This document shows positions 54,589 through 63,483 of a DNA stretch of 64,000 nucleotides, piece by piece (positions within the stretch are counted from its first letter, which is position 1; each line of letters opens with the position of its first letter). Source of the stretch: Bin55 sp963667455 (lineage in GTDB: Bacteria; Pseudomonadota; Gammaproteobacteria; Pseudomonadales; Azotimanducaceae). The DNA lies in assembly GCA_963667455.2 (NCBI GenBank), contig CAXXFR010000031.1:62001-126000 (forward strand), in the 5' to 3' direction. The notes under the pieces were generated by a model. That model was given only the letters and a program-made list of their open reading frames with translations. It was not told the origin of the DNA and did no database searches. Both the position numbers and the translations under genes were made by a program.

Positions 54589-55629
54589 GTGTCCTCAAAA
54601 GTCGGGAAACGTCGTGTTTATGTGACTGGGGCTGGATTCACAAGAGCGTTCATTCCCACTGCCCCGTTACTGGTTGGCAACTTTGAGAACGATCACCTAG
54701 TGGATGCCGTCCGCAACATGCCAGCGGCTAGCCGCGTGCTCGAAAACGAGCGTCACCACCACTCGCAAGGACACATAAATATTGAGCGTCTAATGACTCG
54801 ACTCTACGAACTCATGCCCTACGACCAAGAACAAGGCTCAGAGGGTCAATTTGCTTTCTTGCTTGACGAGCTCCAGAACGGGTTCCGGCGGACCATCGAG
54901 GGCGCACTAGAAGGATACTCTTTCTCGCGCGATAGTGACCTTGTATCGTTCGTCCAGCACTGCTGTGAAACAAGTGCGACATGCATCACCTTTAACTACG
55001 ACGAACTACTCGACGAAGCACTTCATGCCACTCGGAAGTGGAACCCGTATTGGGGTTACGGATTCTTCTGTCGGTCGTCCGACAGCACCGTCTCCAATCT
55101 GATCAAGGGTGTTGTACCTTGTGAACAGCTTCTGCTCAAGCTACACGGTTCACTAAACTGGTGGCCTCGCCTCGGTTACACTAGGCCTTACGCACTCGAC
55201 GCTATCGTCCACCATCAGACGTGGGAGGGCTACGCAAGTCGTATGTTTTCCCCCAGCGTGGTCGCCGCCCACCTTGATCACGAGCCATTCATAGTTCCGC
55301 CAATTCTCACTAAGTCAGATCTTGTTGCCCAACCGGTACTACGTCTTGTCTGGACACTGGCATTTGAGAAATTGGCGACAGCCGATGCCGTGACCTTCAT
55401 CGGGTATTCGTTCCCCGCTACAGACGCAGCGGCTCGTGTGCTGTTCTCCGAAGCACTGGCCGACTTGCCAATTGAGAACATCACCGTGGTCGGCCTTGAG
55501 TCTCAAGAAGAAGGTGTCGACGCATTGAGAGCCAGATATCGGGAAGTGCTTGGTCCCATTTCTGACGAACAGTTCTATTTGCAAGGTGCGTTACCTTGGA
55601 TTCAAAGCCTCGTAAAGTCAGATTCATAG
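54589..55629 (+). CDS. SIR2-like domain protein
   Basis: A 346-residue protein with the SIR2 NAD-binding fold: VYVTGAGFTR at residues 10-19, TFNYDELLDEAL in the middle, LKLHGSLNW with the catalytic His, and FIGYSFPATDAA near the C-terminus. SIR2-like domains in bacterial defence systems hydrolyse NAD+ to stop phage growth. No second sensor domain is fused, so the small protein upstream is a natural partner. The start is a GTG at 54589. A role in defence is inferred from fold and neighbourhood. Confidence 0.78.
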   Translation: MSSKVGKRRVYVTGAGFTRAFIPTAPLLVGNFENDHLVDAVRNMPAASRVLENERHHHSQGHINIERLMTRLYELMPYDQEQGSEGQFAFLLDELQNGFRRTIEGALEGYSFSRDSDLVSFVQHCCETSATCITFNYDELLDEALHATRKWNPYWGYGFFCRSSDSTVSNLIKGVVPCEQLLLKLHGSLNWWPRLGYTRPYALDAIVHHQTWEGYASRMFSPSVVAAHLDHEPFIVPPILTKSDLVAQPVLRLVWTLAFEKLATADAVTFIGYSFPATDAAARVLFSEALADLPIENITVVGLESQEEGVDALRARYREVLGPISDEQFYLQGALPWIQSLVKSDS

Positions 55630-55996
55630 TCTCGGACTATCCAGAGGCACCTCCGACCTTTAGTTCGATAGACAGGTTGTTACACAAATCGGGATCTGGT
55701 GAGGTAAGCCGATCTCTGACGTTCGCGCTTAGTCTCCTGTCCCGATGGCTACCAAGAATTGCAGCCTTGCGTCAGCCAAGTTTCTGTCGACTTGCTTGAG
55801 AGATTGCCAAGACGCACTCAATCCACCACCCAACTCTGCTCAGCAACCTTTGCAACAGTCCCGTGTAAGCTTCTTATCCGCCTTGGATTCATTGCAAATA
55901 ACGTTACTTCAACATCTTTCGGCTACGATAGGCACGGCCGGTGAGACAATCGGAAACCGAGCTCTAGACCACACCATCTTCGAAGACCAGAAACTC
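55630..55996. other. Intergenic stretch, no gene recognised
   Basis: About 370 bases between the SIR2-like gene and the phosphodiesterase gene. The reading frame of the latter stays open back to 55745, but this part shows no conserved feature. Confidence 0.3.
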
Positions 55997-57070
55997 ATGC
56001 ACAACCATTCATTGATCCACAAGTCAGCCTTGATTCTCCTGTTCCTAGCTTGGCTCTCCCCTGTCACAGCTACCGATAGCGATCAGGCAACCACTACAAC
56101 AATCGCCTTTGGTTCGTGCGCAGACGACGAGAAACCCGATCACCCCATTTGGGACGCAATCATTGAAACGAAACCCGAATCGATGATTTTCATGGGCGAC
56201 AACGTCTATGTGGACATGGAAGCCGCTCTAGCAGACGGTACCGTCGAAGGCTTCAGGCCTGATTACGAGCGATTAGCGAACACGCCTGGATTTCAGAGGC
56301 TGCGTGAGGTCGCTACGCTCCATGCCACATGGGACGACAACGAATACGGTTCCCAAGATGGCGGAGCCGAGTATTCCCTGAAGGACGTTTCTCAACGCAA
56401 GTTCTTCGAATTCTGGAATGTCGATCCCGAGAGCGAACGCTACAAGACACCGGGAGTCTACGGGAGTGCATGGGTTGAATCCGAGCACGGGCGGATTCAG
56501 ATCATTCTCACGGACACTCGCTACTTCCGCTCGCCGGTTGTTCGAGCTGAACCTAACGACGAGTGCCCTTACGTCAATATCCTTCCTTCGGAAGATCCAG
56601 AGTTGACAATGCTGGGAGAAGCCCAGTGGGAATGGCTGTCGGAAAGACTCGCGGAACCCGCGGATCTGCATTTGCTGGTGTCCAGCATTCAAGTAATCCC
56701 GGAAGAACAGTGCTTTGAACGCTGGTACGAGATGCCGCTGGAACGCAAGAAACTCTTTGCCGCCATTCGGAACGCAAGCGCAAGAACAATTATTCTCACC
56801 GGAGACCGTCACATCGGAGAGATATCTCGTCTGCCGACGACCGATGACGAAGGCATGGGTTACGACCTGTACGACGTGACTTCCAGTTCACTCTCTGCAT
56901 CGTTTGGGTTTGGCGAAGGTGAACCCAATCGCTATCGAGAAGGCGACAACGTTCGCGTCAACAATTTCGGAATACTAAAGGTCGATTGGACGAATCGAAT
57001 CGCAACGATGGAGCTGAGAGATCAGACAGGAACCAAGCTACGCACAGCCCAGCTTGCCTTGGACGACTGA
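55997..57070 (+). CDS. PhoD-like metallophosphatase, exported
   Basis: About 357 residues from the ATG at 55997. A signal peptide (KSALILLFLAWLSPVTA) is followed by GSCADDEKPDHPIWDAI, the N-terminal motif of PhoD-type alkaline phosphatases and phosphodiesterases. MIFMGDNVYVD, HATWDDNEYG and ILTGDRHIGE give the metal-binding Asp, Asn and His residues. The protein should act in the periplasm on phosphate esters. The substrate is unknown; no pho box was found. Confidence 0.88.
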   Translation: MHNHSLIHKSALILLFLAWLSPVTATDSDQATTTTIAFGSCADDEKPDHPIWDAIIETKPESMIFMGDNVYVDMEAALADGTVEGFRPDYERLANTPGFQRLREVATLHATWDDNEYGSQDGGAEYSLKDVSQRKFFEFWNVDPESERYKTPGVYGSAWVESEHGRIQIILTDTRYFRSPVVRAEPNDECPYVNILPSEDPELTMLGEAQWEWLSERLAEPADLHLLVSSIQVIPEEQCFERWYEMPLERKKLFAAIRNASARTIILTGDRHIGEISRLPTTDDEGMGYDLYDVTSSSLSASFGFGEGEPNRYREGDNVRVNNFGILKVDWTNRIATMELRDQTGTKLRTAQLALDD

Positions 57071-57074
57071 GTTA

Positions 57075-57096
57075 TTGCTCACGCACAATTGAGCAA
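57075..57096. terminator. Hairpin between convergent genes
   Basis: TTGCTCA and TGAGCAA pair as a perfect 7-bp stem around 8 bases, between the phosphatase stop and the monooxygenase stop. No T-run follows. Confidence 0.3.
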
Positions 57097-57109
57097 GCAG
57101 AGTCAATAG

Positions 57110-57391
57110 CTACGCGACAACCTCGTAATTGAGAATCTCGGGTCTTCCCGCCAAAACACCAGCAAACTTCGGCCCCGCGGCTCGAAAGTGTTCACTTTGC
57201 ATGTGTGCGGCTACCGCTTCCTGGTTCTCGTAGATTTCCATGACTGCGTAGCCGCTGTCATTCTTCACGAGAGTGTAGAGCTTGTTTCCAGGTTCGTTGG
57301 CCCGAACTTGCTCGACGAGCTCCGTCATGGCCGCTTCAAACTCAACTTCTTTTCCTGCAACCACGCTCATCTTTGCCAGCAATGCAATCAT
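57110..57391 (-). CDS. ABM-domain protein (YgiN-like)
   Basis: A 93-residue antibiotic-biosynthesis-monooxygenase-domain protein, a dimeric ferredoxin-like fold found in quinol monooxygenases such as YgiN. VVAGKEVEFEAAMTELVEQV opens the domain, followed by NEPGNKLYTLVKN and YAVMEIYENQEAVAAHMQSE, all typical. Its role here is unknown. It lies 69 bases downstream of the transporter ATPase gene on the same strand. Confidence 0.85.
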   Translation of the reverse strand: MIALLAKMSVVAGKEVEFEAAMTELVEQVRANEPGNKLYTLVKNDSGYAVMEIYENQEAVAAHMQSEHFRAAGPKFAGVLAGRPEILNYEVVA

Positions 57392-57459
57392 TTCAATGGG
57401 TCCTCAATTTGGGAATTGGATCGAGTCGATGTCGTGCAAACGCTCAACATCGAAGTCTT

Positions 57460-58446
57460 TTAGGCGACCGCTCGTGCTTCATCGAACAAGTGACACGCCA
57501 CTAGACGCGTCTTTCCGTTGGTCTCGACATTCTGCAGGTACGGCGTTTCGTCTTGGCACCGGTCCATCGCGTGTGGGCAACGATCAGCAAAGCGACAGCC
57601 AGGTTGAATATTGACCGGCGAGGGAATCTCGCCTTGTATCCGGGTAGAAACCCGGTCTCGCTCGTGGTTGGGATCGGGCTCGGGATTCGATTCGACGAGA
57701 AGCTGCGTGTACGGATGCTGCGCATTGAAGAAAACTTCATCCGCCGGGCCAAGTTCAATCAAGGCCCCGAGATACATGACTGCTATTCGATCCGAAACGT
57801 AGCGAACCATCGACAGGTCGTGAGCTATGAACAACAAAGTCAAGCCCAACGAATCCTTCAACTCTCCTAGCAGATTGACAACTTGTGCCTGGACCGAAAC
57901 GTCCAATGCCGAAATTGGCTCATCGCACACGACGAAGTCGGGATTGAGTATCAACGCACGTGCAATGCCAATGCGCTGCCGCTGACCGCCCGAGAATTCG
58001 TGCGGATACCGTGACATGTGATCACCGTTCAGTCCCACGCGCTCCAGCCACTCCGCTGTTGCTTCTCGGATTTCATCTTTGGATTGGGACGTGTGCAGTC
58101 GCAATCCTTCACCAACGATCTCCCCTACTGTCATACGAGGATTCAGTGAGGAGTACGGATCTTGAAAGATCATCTGCATTCGATGCGCATAACGCTGGAA
58201 GTCACTTGAGTTGTAGTGGTAGGGGAGCTCTTCACCATCGAACGTCACAGTTCCGCTGGTTTTCTCGTGCAACCCGATGATCGTCTTGCCCAGAGTCGAT
58301 TTTCCAGATCCACTTTCGCCCACCAGACCGACAATCTCACGTTCATCAATGGAAAGTGAGACCTCGTCGACGGCGTGCACAACTTGGTTGCGTCCGATGC
58401 GGAAGTGCTTGGTTAGTCGGTCAACTTCGACCAATGGAGTTGTCAT
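57460..58446 (-). CDS. oppF: Oligopeptide/dipeptide ABC transporter ATPase (OppF/DppF type)
   Basis: An ATPase of the peptide/opine/nickel importer family, 328 residues from the ATG at 58446. Walker A is GESGSGKST, the signature is FSGGQRQRIGIARAL, and Walker B is FVVCDEPISALDVS. The C-terminal CRFADRCPHAMDRC is the iron-sulfur-type Cys motif seen in Opp ATPases. The start overlaps the OppD-like stop by four bases (ATGA). It is the last gene of the operon. Confidence 0.9.
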   Translation of the reverse strand: MTTPLVEVDRLTKHFRIGRNQVVHAVDEVSLSIDEREIVGLVGESGSGKSTLGKTIIGLHEKTSGTVTFDGEELPYHYNSSDFQRYAHRMQMIFQDPYSSLNPRMTVGEIVGEGLRLHTSQSKDEIREATAEWLERVGLNGDHMSRYPHEFSGGQRQRIGIARALILNPDFVVCDEPISALDVSVQAQVVNLLGELKDSLGLTLLFIAHDLSMVRYVSDRIAVMYLGALIELGPADEVFFNAQHPYTQLLVESNPEPDPNHERDRVSTRIQGEIPSPVNIQPGCRFADRCPHAMDRCQDETPYLQNVETNGKTRLVACHLFDEARAVA

Positions 58447-59447
58447 GCGTAGTGAACTCCAGGCACGCGAGTCGAACAGTCCTCGTGGTGTAACCAGCAC
58501 CTGGAACCGTGGGAGTCCGAAAGACCAAATGCTTCGGGACGATCCGAGACGCACACCTCCATGGCATGCGGACAGCGTGCGGCGTATCCACATCCAACAG
58601 GAGGAGAGAAAAGGTCGGGGGGACTTCCGGGTATGGGCATTAACTTCTGCTCAACCTCACGTCGATTGGTCGGCATCGCTTCCGTGAGACCCAAGGTGTA
58701 GGGATGGCCCGAACGGTAGAAGATCTCGTCGGAAGTTCCCGACTCCAAGACCTCCCCGGCGTACATCACGACAACGTGATTCGCCATGCGAGCGACGACA
58801 CCCAGATCGTGTGTGATGAGAATTAGTGCCATGCCTTTCTCGCGCTGAAGCTCGGCAATCAAATCCAGAATCTGTGCCTGGATGGTCACATCAAGCGCTG
58901 TGGTTGGCTCATCGGCGATCAGCACAACAGGCTCGCACGAAATCGCCATCGCGATCATGGCTCTTTGAAGCATGCCGCCTGAGAACTCAAACGGATACTG
59001 CTTGGCGCGTTTGGCAGCTTCGGGAATTCGCGTTTGATCCAACAACTCGATTGCTCGCTTCATCGCTTCGCCTCGAGACAGACCTCGATGGACTCTGAGT
59101 GGCTCGGCTATCTGCGCACCGATGGTCATCGTGGGATTGAGTGAGGTCATAGGATCCTGAAAGATCATGCCGACCAGATTTCCACGGATGTCCTTCTTGT
59201 CGATGAAACGGCTCTTCAATATGTCGTGTCCGTCCAGTGTCGCGGTACCCGCAGTGATGCGGCCCGGTGGCATGGGTATGAGTCCCATGATGCTCTGAAC
59301 CGAGACTGACTTGCCGCACCCCGATTCCCCCACAATTGCAAGCGTCTCGCCGCGTTCCACTTCGAAACTTGCTCCGCGAACCGCGTGAACAATCCCGCCG
59401 TAGGTCGTGAACTCCACGTGAAGGTTGGACACTTCGAGCAATGCCAT
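58443..59447 (-). CDS. oppD: Oligopeptide/dipeptide ABC transporter ATPase (OppD/DppD type)
   Basis: A 334-residue ATPase partner of the OppF-like protein. Walker A is GESGCGKSV, the signature is FSGGMLQRAMIAMAI, and Walker B is VLIADEPTTALDVT. The C-terminal CGYAARCPHAMEVC is the family Cys motif. It starts 2 bases after the OppC-like stop. Confidence 0.9.
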   Translation of the reverse strand: MALLEVSNLHVEFTTYGGIVHAVRGASFEVERGETLAIVGESGCGKSVSVQSIMGLIPMPPGRITAGTATLDGHDILKSRFIDKKDIRGNLVGMIFQDPMTSLNPTMTIGAQIAEPLRVHRGLSRGEAMKRAIELLDQTRIPEAAKRAKQYPFEFSGGMLQRAMIAMAISCEPVVLIADEPTTALDVTIQAQILDLIAELQREKGMALILITHDLGVVARMANHVVVMYAGEVLESGTSDEIFYRSGHPYTLGLTEAMPTNRREVEQKLMPIPGSPPDLFSPPVGCGYAARCPHAMEVCVSDRPEAFGLSDSHGSRCWLHHEDCSTRVPGVHYA

Positions 59448-59449
59448 AC

Positions 59450-60832
59450 CTACTCCCCGTATCTCATTCTGGCATCAAGGGCATCGCGCAACCCGTCTCC
59501 CAGGAGGTTGAATGCCAGCACCGTAATGCTGATGAACAAGGCCGGGAATATCAACTCATGCGGGGTTGTTTCCATGGTCTTGATCCCATCGTTGCACATT
59601 GCGCCCCACGATGGAGTTGGTGCAGTCACACCCATACCGATAAAGGAGAGGAACGCCTCCGTGAAAATCGTGCTCGGCACCGCAAACGTAAAGGTCACCA
59701 GCACGACTCCCATCGTGTTGGGAATCATGTGCCGCAGAATCAGCCTCGGAGTCTTGGTTCCCAGCAATCTGGACGCTTCGACGTAGCCTTCCTCCCGAAT
59801 CTGCAGGATCTCGCCTCGCACAAGTCGTGCCGCACCAGGCCAACTCAACAACACAAGTGCAACCAGCATGGGAAGTATTCCGCTCTCTCCCGGTCCAATT
59901 CCAAACAAGAGCTTGAACAGGATCATGAAGAGCAAGAACGGCAAGGCGATGACAAAGTCGGCGAACCGCATCAGAATGTGATCCACGCTCCGACCCAAGA
60001 AACCGGAAATGCTCCCGTAGACCACACCGGCAATCACAAACAGAAATGGCGCGACGATCCCAATGAAGAGCGACACCTGCGCTCCTTTCATCAATCGCGC
60101 AAGCAAGTCCCGTCCAAGGTAGTCGGTTCCCAAAGGGTGCCACGGAAGTTGAAAACGGCTACCAGGCACGAGATCGCCTGCATCCGCTTCGTCAATCCAA
60201 CCTTGTTCGATCGCCGTGAGAACAGTCGTTGTCAGGGTGACATCCACTGTGATAGTGGTAGCTTCCGGAAATTCAGTGCCCTGGTCGTCCAATGCGACTA
60301 CCGAGTACCAGTAGGTCGTCGGTTTGATGTCGAGACGATCTTCGAAACTGACCGCTGTACGACTCTTGGTTCCTCCCAGAGGCAAACCTAGCGGTTCTCC
60401 CGTCAATGGCCGTAGCACATGTCGATAGACTCGGTAGCCTTCAGCGTTGCGAACGGCATCCCACTTCAGTCTCACGGAGTTGGTCGTGGCTTCGCCGACG
60501 ACTTCCAATGTCTCAGGAGCAAGATTGTCTCCAGTCGGCTCTGGTGCAACGACACCGTCCCAAGCAACATACGGTTGCGCGATTACAGCGTTGCGATCCG
60601 CCCACGGCGGTTTCGAAGTGAAGTCCAATCGCTGAACACTATGGTCGACCCGCCAAACAAAAGGACCCACGAACGCAAACGCCAGCATGCCGAGAACTAC
60701 GAACAGCGAAGCGAACGCCCGTTTGTTGGCCTTCAATCTCAGCCAAGCGTCTTTCCAATAGGAGAGAGAAGGCCGAGACTTCTCTTCGACATCGGCATCG
60801 TGGGCAATCGGCTTGAAGGAAAATTCGCTCAT
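59450..60832 (-). CDS. oppC: OppC/DppC-like permease with inserted fibronectin-III domain
   Basis: A 460-residue permease, about 150 residues longer than usual OppC proteins. After the first transmembrane segment (residues about 40-60), residues 104-202 read as a fibronectin type III domain (VRLKWDAVRNAEGYRVYRHV and TTYWYSVVALDDQGTEF). Normal OppC sequence resumes with HPLGTDYLGRDLLARLMKG near 232, and five helices follow, including the EAA-type loop. The insert lies in the periplasm, where it could contact the binding protein or the wall. The start overlaps the OppB-like stop by four bases. Confidence 0.9.
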   Translation of the reverse strand: MSEFSFKPIAHDADVEEKSRPSLSYWKDAWLRLKANKRAFASLFVVLGMLAFAFVGPFVWRVDHSVQRLDFTSKPPWADRNAVIAQPYVAWDGVVAPEPTGDNLAPETLEVVGEATTNSVRLKWDAVRNAEGYRVYRHVLRPLTGEPLGLPLGGTKSRTAVSFEDRLDIKPTTYWYSVVALDDQGTEFPEATTITVDVTLTTTVLTAIEQGWIDEADAGDLVPGSRFQLPWHPLGTDYLGRDLLARLMKGAQVSLFIGIVAPFLFVIAGVVYGSISGFLGRSVDHILMRFADFVIALPFLLFMILFKLLFGIGPGESGILPMLVALVLLSWPGAARLVRGEILQIREEGYVEASRLLGTKTPRLILRHMIPNTMGVVLVTFTFAVPSTIFTEAFLSFIGMGVTAPTPSWGAMCNDGIKTMETTPHELIFPALFISITVLAFNLLGDGLRDALDARMRYGE

Positions 60833-61761
60833 TCGAGTCGCACCCTCGGATCAATCACGGCATAGAGGATGTCCACCAAAATGACCATCAAGACCAAGAA
60901 AGCGCCGTAGAAGACCGTGGTGCCCATGATCACGCCGTAGTCGTTCTGCTGCACTGCGAGAACGAAGTAACGTCCCAGTCCTGGAATTCCGAAGACGTTC
61001 TCTACCACGAAGCCGCCGGTCGTAATTCCGGCAATGGATGGTCCCAAGACAGTAACCACTGGAAGCACAGCGTTGCGCAGTTGATGTTTGGAGAAGATTT
61101 GCGCCATGGGAACTCCCTTGGCGCGAGCGGTTCGAATGAAATCGGCGGACACGATCTCCAGCATTGATGTGCGCATAAGGCGCGTTAGAAACGCCATCGT
61201 GCCCAGACCAAGCACTAGGGCTGGAACCAGCATGTGAGCAATCGTTCCCCATCCGGCTACCGGCAGAACTTCGATTCCCGCAATCTTGTTGATCGTCACA
61301 AGAGCGAGCTGGCCAACCGTAGCAAACACGAACGAAGGAACCGAAATGCCCAGAATGACTAGCAGGATGATCACGATGTCCGGCCAGCGATTTCGATAGA
61401 GAGCTGTCAATGCTCCCCACATCACTCCCCCGAGACCGGCAATGACAATAGCAAGGATTCCAAGAATCGCCGACACCGGAAAGTGCTGCCGGATGATTTC
61501 GTTAACACGCCGGTTCTCATGCTGGAACGACAATCCGAAGTCGCCTCGCAGCATGTTGCCCATATAGATGACGTATTGCTGCAACACAGGCTTGTCCAAG
61601 CCCATCTTCCGTTCGAGGTTCTCGCGAATCTCCTCCGAAACGGCTTTATCGTCCGCGAGTGGGTCGCCCGGAATGTTGTGCATCACGAAGAACGTCGCCG
61701 TCGCGATGAACCAGACGGTTACAACGCCCTGCACTAACCGCCAAAGAATGTACTTGGTCAT
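60829..61761 (-). CDS. oppB: OppB/DppB-like permease
   Basis: A 310-residue permease with six membrane segments. FFVMHNIPGDPLADD near the N-terminus, the family's FGLSFQHENRRVNEII segment, and RTARAKGVPMAQIFSKHQLR, which is the ATPase-coupling EAA loop, identify it. It lies 12 bases after the binding-protein gene. No FN3-type insert is present in this subunit. Confidence 0.9.
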   Translation of the reverse strand: MTKYILWRLVQGVVTVWFIATATFFVMHNIPGDPLADDKAVSEEIRENLERKMGLDKPVLQQYVIYMGNMLRGDFGLSFQHENRRVNEIIRQHFPVSAILGILAIVIAGLGGVMWGALTALYRNRWPDIVIILLVILGISVPSFVFATVGQLALVTINKIAGIEVLPVAGWGTIAHMLVPALVLGLGTMAFLTRLMRTSMLEIVSADFIRTARAKGVPMAQIFSKHQLRNAVLPVVTVLGPSIAGITTGGFVVENVFGIPGLGRYFVLAVQQNDYGVIMGTTVFYGAFLVLMVILVDILYAVIDPRVRLE

Positions 61762-61773
61762 CTGTGGCTAGCT

Positions 61774-63474
61774 CTATGGGCCTTGAACAATGTAAGCTCG
61801 CGTGTAGTCGGGGTCGGTTCCAACCGATCTCCTGGTGACCCCCTGAACTCGATCATCCGAAACGTAGACACTGCCTCGTTCATACTGGATGAGTATGGCG
61901 ACATCGTCGTGCAAGATTTGCTGCACCCTATCCATGGCTTCCATCCGCTCGACTGGGTCACTAGAACTCTGAGCGATCGCCACATGTCGGTCAAGTTCCT
62001 CGTTGACGTAGTGGCCTCGATTGTTGAGGTTCCAAGAAGCGAACAGGTCGCCAAACGTGAGAACGTCGTCGTAGTCGGGACCCCAACCCGCCGCAACAAG
62101 GTCGAAGTCTCCGGAGGTCATCTTGGCAAGCCGCTGCTTGAAGATCTGTTTGTCGATCTTGACGTCGATCCCAAGCTTCTCCTTGTACACGCTTTGGTAG
62201 TACTCAGATTGCTTGTTCGAAACTGGGTTGTCGCCCGCTAGCAACATCAAAGGAGGCAATTCTTCCACCCCCAACTCCTCAAGTGCCAATGCAAGATGCT
62301 CTCTGGCCTTCTCTTCGTTTGGAACGTACTTGGGACCGGGATATTCGTCACGGAAATTGCCGTTGACCCCCTTTAGCCAAACGGGAAACAGGGACTCTCC
62401 GGGAAGATTGCCTGGCAGTTTCATGACCTTGTAGACCAGCTCTGCGGGATCGTGAACCAACTGCAGAGCTTTTCGAAGGTTGTAGTTGGAGGTGATTCGC
62501 TCAGGTAGGTGGTTGATCTCCAAGAAAAACACCGATCCGTCCACGTGTTGTTTGATGCGCCATCGATTCTTAAGTGCTCGCTCCAGATTCTCTGAGTTCA
62601 GACCGGCGTAGACGATCTTCTCCGTGGCGAAAAGATTCAACGTGGCGTTGGCATCCGAGATTATGTACGCGAAATCGAGCGCGTCCAGTTTCGTTTGCTC
62701 TTCGTTCCAATAGGTCTCGTTCTTGTCCAAGCGGATGCTGGCGTCGTGCACCCAACGTGTTATTTCGAAAGGTCCGTTGTAGAGAAGATCTTCCGCATCC
62801 GCACCATATCGACCGTCGGTCGAGTTGTAGAACTCTTCGTTGATGGGAAAGTACGTCGGGAACGCCAAGAGCTTGAGAAAGTACGGAGTCGGTCGTTCCA
62901 ATTCCACTTCAAGCGTGAAGTCGTCCACCGCTTTCGCTCCCAGATCCGTCAAAGGCATTTCACCATTGTTGATACTTTGAGCGTTCTTAATGGGAAACAG
63001 AATGAACGCATACTGCGACGCAGTTTCGGGATTGACTGCCGTTCTCCAAGCGAACACAAAGTCATGCGCGGTTACTTGGGTGCCATTGCTCCAAAACGCA
63101 TCTTGCCTGATCTTGAACGTACCACCCATTTGACCGACATCCCAGGACTCCGCCATGCCTGCGATCAAATCGTTGTCGGGTCCATATCTCAGAAGACCCT
63201 CCATGACGTGCCCTAGCAACATTCCCGACACCATGTCGGTCGCGCGCGTTGAATCGAGCTGAGGTGGTTCGGAACTCAACGCCAACGTGATGGTGTTGGT
63301 CGCATAGTCGACTGCTCTTTCCGATTTCGTCCCCGCTTCCAGCTGCGCGGTCACCCAGCCCAAAGCCGCCAACAAGACGACAAAAAACAGAATGCCTATC
63401 AACCCGTACTTGGCAAGCTGCCAGTTGGAACCTGGACTCGCTGTCGCTGTTGTTTCCTTGTATGTATCAGCCAC
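61774..63474 (-). CDS. oppA: Peptide ABC transporter substrate-binding protein
   Basis: A 566-residue solute-binding protein of family 5 (OppA/DppA). An N-terminal hydrophobic helix (residues about 21-45) has no lipobox and no clear signal-peptidase site, so it may stay anchored. TNTITLALSSEPPQLDSTRA opens the mature domain, and the family motifs AESWDVG, FKIRQDAFWSNGTQVTAHDF and NYNLRKALQLVHD follow. The start is a GTG with GAGAG upstream. Substrate: oligopeptides most likely. Nine bases separate it from the VWA gene. Confidence 0.88.
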   Translation of the reverse strand: MADTYKETTATASPGSNWQLAKYGLIGILFFVVLLAALGWVTAQLEAGTKSERAVDYATNTITLALSSEPPQLDSTRATDMVSGMLLGHVMEGLLRYGPDNDLIAGMAESWDVGQMGGTFKIRQDAFWSNGTQVTAHDFVFAWRTAVNPETASQYAFILFPIKNAQSINNGEMPLTDLGAKAVDDFTLEVELERPTPYFLKLLAFPTYFPINEEFYNSTDGRYGADAEDLLYNGPFEITRWVHDASIRLDKNETYWNEEQTKLDALDFAYIISDANATLNLFATEKIVYAGLNSENLERALKNRWRIKQHVDGSVFFLEINHLPERITSNYNLRKALQLVHDPAELVYKVMKLPGNLPGESLFPVWLKGVNGNFRDEYPGPKYVPNEEKAREHLALALEELGVEELPPLMLLAGDNPVSNKQSEYYQSVYKEKLGIDVKIDKQIFKQRLAKMTSGDFDLVAAGWGPDYDDVLTFGDLFASWNLNNRGHYVNEELDRHVAIAQSSSDPVERMEAMDRVQQILHDDVAILIQYERGSVYVSDDRVQGVTRRSVGTDPDYTRAYIVQGP

Positions 63475-63483
63475 GATGTCTCT

